From the IMG/VR virus record IMGVR_UViG_3300025138_000351, positions 1-23,984 of that record: a stretch of DNA of 23,984 nucleotides. One strand, written 5' to 3'. The notes beneath the pieces were generated by a model. The model searched no databases and was not told the origin of the DNA. It worked only from the letters and a program-made list of their open reading frames with translations. Below, piece by piece: positions 17,601 through 23,356 of the stretch. The position numbers and the translations under genes were made by a program. Within the stretch, counting starts at the first letter, position 1, and every line of letters starts with the position of its first letter. The DNA comes from a virus.

Positions 17601-18429
17601 AGCAAATGTAATACCATACGACAAATCACTCCTACAATTTCACGGAACAATAGAATATGATACAGCTGGTTCTCCAATCGGAGAAGATAGGGGAAGTGCA
17701 AGAGTTTTGGCTGGTATGATAAAACAGATAAATCAGGATGTACAAAAGGCTTTTAAAATCGAAAAACCATTTATAACTAACTTACCAAAAGTAAAAGATT
17801 TTAGCAAAAGGCAAAGTTACTTTTTGGGTAAGTTAAATAAATTACAGAATCAATTTAACCTAAAAGGTAATAACACATTATCTGAGTATCATCAGGCTTA
17901 TTGGATGGAGTATATTTTTAATGCAGGAAAACAATTTAAGTACAATGTACCAAATAACATATTGGTAAAACTAACACGTAGATGGGCATTCTTAGATAAG
18001 TCTTATAAGATACCACAGATTAGAAAAGACATAAAAAATGAAAAGTTTTTAGATTGGATATTAAAAACAGATAAGACAGATTTAAAGGGTTTACAGAAGA
18101 AACATATTAGGGATTGGGAAGTCCTTTTCTTTGAGTTAGGAGCTGAGATACTTTCTAACCTTAGTGATTTTATAGCAGCCAATCCATCAAAATCAGCTCG
18201 AACAATTCGTAAGGATTTGAAGTCTGCTATTGGAAAGGTAAGAACATCTAAAGACCCAAAGGTATTGAATACATTAAAAACTCAGTTGGATAGATTGAAT
18301 GCTATCGGTGGTTTGAAGTCTGTAGTTCCATCAGAGGGTATTACTTTTGTTTACAAAGGAAAACTTTATAAGTACACAGGTGCTTTTGCACCAGCAAATC
18401 AAATATTAGGAATGTTAAAGTTCGTATAG
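14677..18429 (+). CDS. Fusion of P-loop kinase-like, NMNAT-like nucleotidyltransferase and ligase-like (KxDG) domains (1250 aa)
   Basis: AGGA lies 4 bases before the ATG. Domains in order: a P-loop phosphotransferase resembling zeta-toxin/polynucleotide-kinase ATPases (about 1-230; Walker A GGPGSGKS 30-37, VIIDGTGHN with D132, Arg-rich lid RERNEKRDR 168-176); a small beta segment (273-318); a basic helical stretch with HAHKIQAAVAMEQRA (about 340-410); an HxGH nucleotidyltransferase like NMN adenylyltransferase (about 505-690; GGRFQPFHSGH 510-520, SGTQMRK 638-644); a linker with two GWKVVN repeats (738-743, 793-798); and a nucleotidyltransferase/ligase-like domain (about 853-1100) with EKTDG (candidate nucleophile K885), ARNKG, FMSLEV (E969) and EYDTAG. 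The C-terminal 150 residues are basic and unassigned. Kinase plus ligase suggests nucleic-acid repair; NMNAT suggests NAD metabolism. All key motif residues are present. Substrates are unknown, and the ligase call rests on motifs alone. Confidence 0.8.
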   Translation: MDKLTEFLTKPFLNEGARDPGIFKAIFLAGGPGSGKSFVAQKLFGIPEKVNVSKTGLKMVNQDNELELLLKKYFGTTDIDNMPDELFADLTGVDKKGKPVDYDTSGLRKFAKSLSKERLRLYTNGKLGVIIDGTGHNFGKIKRRRKELTDLGYDTYMVFVNTSLKIARERNEKRDRVVPDAIVEKSWEDVQGNLGAFQGLFGGSNFMIVQNNKMLSDSQITKHFKMLVSKGIDTFLKKPIKSKVGKAWLRREKKHQKIFKNPGQSRFFESIEVPVEIGDTVLMGRFKNKRVVVKSIDYNEKGDLLINGRTALKFRIMKKDEAARVPRKKGQHRGSKSHSDLYTDENPKGTIKGLKFATVKDAKASVSKISGSGKKHAHKIQAAVAMEQRAKEMGKSSEAAVYRAYINKMKKKTKAKNEEFGAPAGTLPSPSRKMVKKMKRKGNTSVPYGSGYKKVNENDKAELYKLYSMGMKAFSGSAKHKEILKKIKVLRKKLGMNEQKEIKKTIGVFGGRFQPFHSGHLATYNWLKTQVDEVYITTTNIKQPPRHPMNFKEKVSHMIKMGIPKNRIIMEKSPYIAKNLLKKFNKDTTAVVYAVGKKDAGRLKGGKYFQDYKKSKGSIKGYEENGYIMSAPKFGSVSGTQMRKLLGDPKLDDSDRVKAFKKVFGYYDKSVYTMMTNSFKKLFESYDLSDELIEEFLMESSDTSAGNLDDGPSTFYTDYPTYKKTSKEWLDSIYSDAGWKVVNYILDDNAKNTIEKNYHSVPLTFLDHGQANGSTSAVTKYKKWMSEVIKPLGWKVVNWMGTESAINNIIGSLFAAGADGDSYDIESLFEKINLDKEVSLLLEGGAYGHLNHPFDDKNLTFSDFKTLIINTLQGNLDSEGAVTEKTDGQNIMVSWKGGKLLAARNKGHIKNHGAGALDINGIKSMFSGRGDIEKAFVYAMRDLERAVGKLSDGQKTKIFDEGKKFMSLEVIYPKTANVIPYDKSLLQFHGTIEYDTAGSPIGEDRGSARVLAGMIKQINQDVQKAFKIEKPFITNLPKVKDFSKRQSYFLGKLNKLQNQFNLKGNNTLSEYHQAYWMEYIFNAGKQFKYNVPNNILVKLTRRWAFLDKSYKIPQIRKDIKNEKFLDWILKTDKTDLKGLQKKHIRDWEVLFFELGAEILSNLSDFIAANPSKSARTIRKDLKSAIGKVRTSKDPKVLNTLKTQLDRLNAIGGLKSVVPSEGITFVYKGKLYKYTGAFAPANQILGMLKFV

Positions 18430-18437
18430 GAGTTACA

Positions 18438-18968
18438 ATGGGATATAGTAAAGAAGCAGAAAGACAAAATAAAGCATTAGGAGACCTATTAGCTGGTAGA
18501 ACTCCTGATAAAAGAGTGATGGTTGGTTACAAAGGTAAGGAACAAGATAGTGGTGACCAAATCAGTAGAATGACTGATATTATGAAGGGAGCTAGAATGC
18601 CTATGTTTTGTCCGAAGTGTGATGTCATTATGAAGAAAAAATTAGATGATAAAATGTGGTCATTATTTGGACATTGTTTTGATTGTCAGATTAAGATGGA
18701 AAACAAACTTCGTATAGAAGGTGGGTATGAAGAATGGGCTGAAGAAAAGATTAGAAGTAATAAGATTGCATTTATTAAAGACCAAATACAAGCTATCTCA
18801 GAGTGGAGAGATTCAAAGGCTCCGGAATGGTTTAATAATGTCGGTGTTAATACTCCTGAGTTGGAAAAAGAAAAATGGGATATTGATATGAAAAAGGTTA
18901 AAAGAGAAGCTGAAGAAGCTTTAAAAAAGTATACCGAAGTTTTAGAACAATTGGAGAGTAACGTATGA
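18438..18968 (+). CDS. Zinc-ribbon protein of unknown function (176 aa)
   Basis: I do not recognise this family. Two CxxC pairs, C58-x2-C61 (FCPKC) and C80-x2-C83 (CFDC), spaced by 18 residues, make a treble-clef or zinc-ribbon site very likely. The N-terminal 55 residues are polar with GYKGKEQDSGDQ. The region after the ribbon is helical and strongly charged, with EEWAEEKIRSNK, EWRDSKAPEWF and a Lys/Glu-rich coiled coil to the end. The ribosome binding site AGGAG (18428-18432) overlaps the stop codon of the fusion gene, and the gene's own TGA overlaps the next start in ATGA, so translation is coupled on both sides. Its place just ahead of the terminase could suit a packaging or assembly accessory such as a small terminase, but nothing specific to gp16 is visible. 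Another possibility is a nucleic-acid-binding regulator. Confidence 0.75.
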   Translation: MGYSKEAERQNKALGDLLAGRTPDKRVMVGYKGKEQDSGDQISRMTDIMKGARMPMFCPKCDVIMKKKLDDKMWSLFGHCFDCQIKMENKLRIEGGYEEWAEEKIRSNKIAFIKDQIQAISEWRDSKAPEWFNNVGVNTPELEKEKWDIDMKKVKREAEEALKKYTEVLEQLESNV

Positions 18969-19270
18969 AGATTTGGAAAATAATAGTTGGTATCTTAGGT
19001 ACGATTGGAGCACTTTTTGCTGTTTCTTCTAAGAGTAAAGAAGTAAAAAAGCTAAAAGGTGTGATTAAAGAAAACAAAAAAGAAGAGAAAAAAGTTGAAA
19101 AAGAAATAAAGGTATTAGAGGAGAACAAACAATCTTCTAAAAAAGAGATAGGAAATCTCAAACGTAAATTAACTAATAGCAAAAAGAAAACTCAAAAGAT
19201 GGAGAAAGCTTTTACAGATGATAACTCAGATGAAGCTGTAGATTTTTTGAAGAAATTCGCTAAAAAATAG
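18965..19270 (+). CDS. Membrane-anchored coiled-coil protein (101 aa)
   Basis: The start overlaps the previous stop (ATGA at 18965). Residues 3-20 (WKIIVGILGTIGALFAV) form one N-terminal transmembrane or signal-anchor helix. Residues 22-90 are an almost uninterrupted Lys/Glu coiled coil (KEVKKLKGVIKENKKEEKK and onward), and the tail is SDEAVDFLKKFAKK. There is no cysteine and no lipobox. A short anchor followed by a long charged coiled coil is the shape of an inner-membrane spanin (Rz-like) or of a membrane-tethered assembly factor. The second membrane-type protein three genes on (19577) makes a lysis pair conceivable. Neither role can be proven from sequence. The extreme Lys content (about a third of residues) makes homology searches prone to false hits. 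Confidence 0.7.
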   Translation: MKIWKIIVGILGTIGALFAVSSKSKEVKKLKGVIKENKKEEKKVEKEIKVLEENKQSSKKEIGNLKRKLTNSKKKTQKMEKAFTDDNSDEAVDFLKKFAKK

Positions 19271-19281
19271 GGAGAAATAAA

Positions 19282-19575
19282 ATGTCAGACATGCATGACT
19301 CACCATCAGATTATTCTGATTTTCAAAAAAAAGGATATCCAGGAACATATATTTCTGCATCAGCAGTAGCAGACGGAATGACTGCTTATACAGGATCAAA
19401 TTATGGCGCAAGTGCTGTTATAGTAAAAACACATGGAAGCGCAGTATTTCATTTAGCAGATGGTGGACAAATTCCAGCTGCAAATCTAACTGCAGGTGTA
19501 GTGTATGATTTTTCAATAAGTAAAATAACTGCTGCAAGTAGTGCTGTAATTTATGTTCTTAAAAAACACGGATAA
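19282..19575 (+). CDS. Small beta-rich protein, possible virion component (97 aa)
   Basis: I do not recognise this family. The ribosome binding site GGGAGA (19270-19275) starts on the last base of the preceding stop codon. After a polar N-terminus (MSDMHDSPSDYSDFQKKGY) the protein alternates short hydrophobic strands with Gly/Ala/Ser turns: GTYISASAVADG, ASAVIVKTHGSAVFHL, VVYDFSISKI and AVIYVLKKHG. No membrane segment is present. The strand-turn pattern and size fit a single small beta-barrel or sandwich, such as a head-decoration or neck protein. It is a recurring type in structural clusters, but that is inference from shape and context. Small-residue stretches such as SASAVADG loosely echo SASAAADG at the C-terminus of the 14278 gene, though too short to claim homology. 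Confidence 0.68.
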   Translation: MSDMHDSPSDYSDFQKKGYPGTYISASAVADGMTAYTGSNYGASAVIVKTHGSAVFHLADGGQIPAANLTAGVVYDFSISKITAASSAVIYVLKKHG

Positions 19576-19576
19576 T

Positions 19577-19912
19577 ATGAAATACTTACTACCACTATTA
19601 CTATCAGTTCCTTTACTTGGACAAGTAACTCTTTCACAAGAACAGATGTTAGGAATTGCTAACAATATCAAAGAATTACAACATTCTGATAGCTCTAAAT
19701 CCGTACAGATTTCTATATATGAGGATTTGGTAAAAGAGATGGATAATCAAATAAAATCAGATTCTTTAATCATTGTAAAGAAAGATGAACAGATTGGATT
19801 GTTAAAGGAAAGAGATGTAGCCAATGAGAAGTTGGTAGACTTAGTTGAACCAAAATGGTATGAACACAGATACATTTGGTTAGTAATTGGATTTATAGTA
19901 GGAAAGATATAA
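19577..19912 (+). CDS. Protein with N-terminal signal/anchor and C-terminal membrane segment, possible lysis or envelope protein (111 aa)
   Basis: I chose the ATG at 19577, one base after the previous stop, because it begins a clean signal-type sequence (MKYLLPLLLSVPLLGQVTLS). The in-frame ATG at 19553 would bury this behind eight polar residues and overlap the previous gene; neither start has a strong ribosome binding site. After the hydrophobic N-terminus comes a charged, probably coiled-coil region (residues 21-90: KELQHSDSSK, DLVKEMDNQIK, KKDEQIGLLKERD), then PKWYEHR and a short C-terminal hydrophobic helix (YIWLVIGFIVGKI, 99-111). Hydrophobic ends around a periplasm-sized coiled coil would suit a spanin-like protein bridging the envelope, but there is no lipobox cysteine, so a classic o-spanin or u-spanin is not supported. 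Its stop overlaps the terminase start (TAATG). Confidence 0.62.
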   Translation: MKYLLPLLLSVPLLGQVTLSQEQMLGIANNIKELQHSDSSKSVQISIYEDLVKEMDNQIKSDSLIIVKKDEQIGLLKERDVANEKLVDLVEPKWYEHRYIWLVIGFIVGKI

Positions 19913-21489
19913 TGAAACCAGGACAATTAAAAGAGGTAATCAAAAGCGAATATAAGAAATGCGCTAAAGATCCCGTATACTTTTTAAAAAAGTATTGTGT
20001 TGTCCAGCACCCAATAAAGGGTAAAGTTCCATTTCATCTTTGGTCTTATCAAGAAGAGTCACTTAGAACCTTTGAACAACATAGATTTAATGTAATTCTT
20101 AAAGCTAGACAATTAGGTTTATCTACGTTATCAGCCGGATACTCCCTTTGGATGATGACATTTCATCAGGATAAAAACATATTAGTGATTGCTACCAAAC
20201 AAGATACTGCTAAAAACTTAGTTACAAAGGTTAGGGTGATGCACGCTAATTTACCGAGTTGGTTAAAACAGAAATGCACAGAGGATAATAAACTATCTTT
20301 ACGATATAACAATGGTTCACAGATAAAAGCTGTTTCAAGCGGTGAGGATAGTGGTCGTTCTGAGGCTTTGTCTCTTTTGATATTAGATGAGGCTGCTTTT
20401 ATTGATAAGATTGAACCGATATGGGCTGCTGCTTCACAGACACTATCTACTGGTGGACAATGTATTGCTCTATCTACACCAAATGGTATAGGTAATTGGT
20501 TTCATAAGACTTGGGTTGGTGCAGAAGATGGAACTAATGATTGGAACTTTATTAGATTACATTGGAACTTACATCCTGAAAGGGATGATGAGTGGAGAGC
20601 TGAACAAGATAGACTATTAGGCCCGTCACTAGCTGCTCAAGAATGTGATTGTGACTTCTTAACTTCAGGACAAACTGTTATTGATGGTGTAATCTTAGAA
20701 GAGTACAAACAAATACATACACAAGACCCATTAGAGAAGAGAGGTGTTGATAGTTGTCTTTGGATATGGCAACCAGCAAACTATACTAGAGATTATGTAC
20801 TAAGTGCTGATGTTAGTAGGGGAGATGGTTCAGATTACTCTGCATTTCACGTTATGGATATCGAAACGATGGAGCAGGTAGCAGAATACAAAGGTAAGAT
20901 GTCAACAAAAGATTTTGGAAACTTATGTGTAAACACAGCAACAGAATATAATAATGCTTTGTTGGTAGTAGAGAACAACAACATAGGTTGGGCTACACTA
21001 CAACAATGTATTGATAGAGGTTATCAAAACTTATTTTACACAAGCAAAGATTTAAAGTATGTGGATACAGAACACCAGATAAACAACCGATATAGAAATC
21101 AAGATCGTAATATGGTGGCTGGATTTAGTATGACAATGAAGACTAGACCATTGGTTATAGCTAAATTAGAGGAGTATTTCAGAGAAAAGTCGGTAATTGT
21201 ACGTTCAAATCGATTAATTGATGAGTTGTTTGTATTTATATATAACAACAATAAAGCTGAAGCGATGACAGGATACAACGATGACTTAGTGATGAGTTTC
21301 GCTCTTACTCTTTGGGTAAGGGATACTGCATTAAGACTTAAAAATGAAGGAATAGAATTAACTAAAAGAACTTTGAGTGGTGTAGCATCACAGATGTTAC
21401 CACAAAAACCAACCAATCAAAATAATTCTTGGGAAATGGAAACAGGACCCAATGGAGAAAAAGAATCATTAGATTGGTTACTTAACTAA
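19912..21489 (+). CDS. 17: Terminase large subunit, gp17 family (ATPase and nuclease)
   Basis: This is the DNA-packaging motor: the ATPase translocates concatemeric DNA into the prohead and the nuclease cuts it. I chose the ATG at 19912 (525 residues) because AGGAAAG lies just upstream and the start overlaps the previous stop by one base. The alternative at 19876 would add 12 residues inside the upstream gene. The N-terminal ATPase has a P-loop KARQLGLST (64-72), Walker B LLILDEA (D159, E160) and coupling motif LSTPNG (187-192). The C-terminal RNase H-like nuclease has D300 in DVSRGDGSD, E354 in VVENNN and the D457/D458 pair. The P-loop has Leu70 where T4 has the GK lysine, with Lys64 at the start of the loop instead, a variant known from other terminases. 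T4 gp17 is 610 residues. No small subunit is recognisable nearby. Confidence 0.94.
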   Translation: MKPGQLKEVIKSEYKKCAKDPVYFLKKYCVVQHPIKGKVPFHLWSYQEESLRTFEQHRFNVILKARQLGLSTLSAGYSLWMMTFHQDKNILVIATKQDTAKNLVTKVRVMHANLPSWLKQKCTEDNKLSLRYNNGSQIKAVSSGEDSGRSEALSLLILDEAAFIDKIEPIWAAASQTLSTGGQCIALSTPNGIGNWFHKTWVGAEDGTNDWNFIRLHWNLHPERDDEWRAEQDRLLGPSLAAQECDCDFLTSGQTVIDGVILEEYKQIHTQDPLEKRGVDSCLWIWQPANYTRDYVLSADVSRGDGSDYSAFHVMDIETMEQVAEYKGKMSTKDFGNLCVNTATEYNNALLVVENNNIGWATLQQCIDRGYQNLFYTSKDLKYVDTEHQINNRYRNQDRNMVAGFSMTMKTRPLVIAKLEEYFREKSVIVRSNRLIDELFVFIYNNNKAEAMTGYNDDLVMSFALTLWVRDTALRLKNEGIELTKRTLSGVASQMLPQKPTNQNNSWEMETGPNGEKESLDWLLN

Positions 21490-21500
21490 GAGGCACAAAA

Positions 21501-23306
21501 ATGGCAGAACAAGACTTATTTTCAAGACTAAAACGATTGTTTTCAACAAACACTATTGTTAGAAATATAGGCGGTAGGAAATTAAAAGTTGTAGATACAG
21601 GACAACTACAATCAAATGTACAAACTAATTTAGTAGATAGATATACTAAATTGTATTCTACTTCACAAAATATGGGATATAATGACCAACTCTATCAACA
21701 ACAGTTAAGATTGGGATTATTTAGAGATTATGAATCTATGGATTCTGATTCTATTATATCTTCTGCTCTAGATATCTACTCAGATGAATCTACTATGAAA
21801 AATGAGTATGGAAAAGTATTAGATATCAAAACTGATAACGACCAAATACATGATATACTACATAATTTATTTTACGATATTATAAATATAGAATTTAACC
21901 TATGGCCTTGGATTCGTAATATGGCTAAGTATGGTGATTTCTTTTTACAATTAGAAGTAGCTGATAAGTATGGTATTACAAATGTAACTCCTATGTCTGC
22001 TTACGATGTGGCTAGATTAGAAGGACACGATCTTGAAAATCCACAGAATGTTCAGTTTATGTTGACTCCTCAAGGAGATAGTAACAGGCATGGTTCTAGT
22101 AAACGTGAAACACAGACATTTGAGAACTATGAGGTAGCTCACTTCAGACTTCTATCGGATTCTAACTATGTTCCTTATGGTAAGTCTATGTTAGAGGGCG
22201 GAAGAAAAGTTTGGAAACAGGTTACTCTTATGGAAGATGCTATGTTGATACATAGGATTATGAGAGCTCCTGAAAAAAGAGTATTTAAGTTGGACATTGG
22301 AAACATTCCACCAGCAGAAGTTGACAATTATATGCAACAGGTAATCAATAAGATGAAGAAGGCTCCTGTTATTGATGAAAAGACAGGCGATTATAACCTT
22401 AGATATAACATACAGAACTTAACAGAGGATTTCTTCTTACCAGTTCGTGGTGGAGATAGTGGAACATCTATTGATAGTCTTAGTGGTTTAAGTTATGATG
22501 CTGTTGACGATATTGAATACCTAAAGAATAGATTACTTGCATCTTTAAGAGTTCCAAAGGCTTTCTTAGGATATGAAGAGGGATTAGGTTCTAAGGCTAC
22601 GTTGGCTGCTGAGGATGTTAGGTTTGCTAGAACGATTGAAAGAATACAAAGAATTGTAGTTAGTGAATTAACAAAGATTGCTGTTGTTCATCTATACTCA
22701 CAAGGGTTTAGAGACCAAGAGCTTGTAAACTTTGATTTAGGTTTAACAAATCCATCTACAATCTACGAACAGGAAAAGATTGAGTTGTGGAATAACAAAA
22801 CATCATTAGCTGAATCTATGGTTAGGGATGGTTTAGTATCTTCTGAATGGATTTACAAAAACATATTTAACTTCACAGACGACCAAATCAAAGAAAATGA
22901 TGAGCAGATAATCTTTGACTATAAGAATAAGTTTAGAAGACAACAGATTGAAGCTGAAGGTAACGATCCTGCTAAAAGTGGTGAGTCACAAGGAACACCA
23001 TCGGATATGGCTATGGGTAGAACTGGTCATGAGTTGGATGATGAGGGTGGTTCAGAAGAAGGTGGACAACCAGGCGCTGGAAGACCTAAAGAAGCTAACA
23101 AGTATAGTAAAGATAGTGGTGTGAGAGGTAGAGATCCGTTAGGAGCGCATGATAAAAAGATGGCTTATGGTGGAGTAGCTACAAAACATTATGAAAATCT
23201 GTTCAAACATTTAGGTAATGATGGAAAAGAACTGCTTTCAGAGGCTAATGAGCTAGAAGATGAATATAAATCAGAAGTATCTTCCCTTAATACTAAGAAA
23301 AACTAA
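21501..23306 (+). CDS. 20: Portal vertex protein, gp20 family
   Basis: The portal is a dodecameric ring at the capsid vertex through which the terminase pumps DNA and to which the neck attaches. The 601-residue protein has the T4 gp20 pattern: an N-terminal region with VDRYTKLYSTSQNMGYNDQL, then FRDYESMDSDSIISSALDIY, NLWPWIRNMAKYGDFF, YGKSMLEGGRKVWKQVTLME, IHRIMRAPEKRVFKLDIGNI (clip and wing regions), and SLRVPKAFLGYEEGLG near the crown/stem. T4 gp20 is 524 residues; the excess is mostly a disordered, Gly/Asp/Glu-rich C-terminus (about 495-560). AGAGG (21489-21493) lies 7 bases before the ATG. The gene follows the terminase by 11 bases, whereas T4 has the tail sheath and tube genes (18 and 19) between them. 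Confidence 0.94.
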   Translation: MAEQDLFSRLKRLFSTNTIVRNIGGRKLKVVDTGQLQSNVQTNLVDRYTKLYSTSQNMGYNDQLYQQQLRLGLFRDYESMDSDSIISSALDIYSDESTMKNEYGKVLDIKTDNDQIHDILHNLFYDIINIEFNLWPWIRNMAKYGDFFLQLEVADKYGITNVTPMSAYDVARLEGHDLENPQNVQFMLTPQGDSNRHGSSKRETQTFENYEVAHFRLLSDSNYVPYGKSMLEGGRKVWKQVTLMEDAMLIHRIMRAPEKRVFKLDIGNIPPAEVDNYMQQVINKMKKAPVIDEKTGDYNLRYNIQNLTEDFFLPVRGGDSGTSIDSLSGLSYDAVDDIEYLKNRLLASLRVPKAFLGYEEGLGSKATLAAEDVRFARTIERIQRIVVSELTKIAVVHLYSQGFRDQELVNFDLGLTNPSTIYEQEKIELWNNKTSLAESMVRDGLVSSEWIYKNIFNFTDDQIKENDEQIIFDYKNKFRRQQIEAEGNDPAKSGESQGTPSDMAMGRTGHELDDEGGSEEGGQPGAGRPKEANKYSKDSGVRGRDPLGAHDKKMAYGGVATKHYENLFKHLGNDGKELLSEANELEDEYKSEVSSLNTKKN

Positions 23307-23314
23307 GTAATCAT

Positions 23315-23328
23315 ATATTTATATATGA
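23315..23328 (+). promoter_or_regulatory. Shared 14-base intergenic motif, copy C
   Basis: ATATTTATATATGA is identical to copy B at 14645 and lies 28 bases before the next start. It is embedded in a perfect inverted repeat, CATATA-TTTA-TATATG (23312-23327), and its minus strand contains an exact TATAAATA (23316-23323). Confidence 0.55.
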
Positions 23329-23356
23329 AGAATTATATAAACGATTGGAGTATAAT

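Noticed and set aside
19876-19911. Upstream ATG for the terminase
   Set aside because: It lies within the preceding gene and adds 12 residues with no similarity to terminase N-termini. The ATG at 19912 has a better ribosome binding site and a typical TAATG coupling.
22915-23124. Plus-strand alternative frame within the portal gene
   Set aside because: It overlaps the portal's Gly/Asp-rich tail in another frame and has no start signal or recognisable content.
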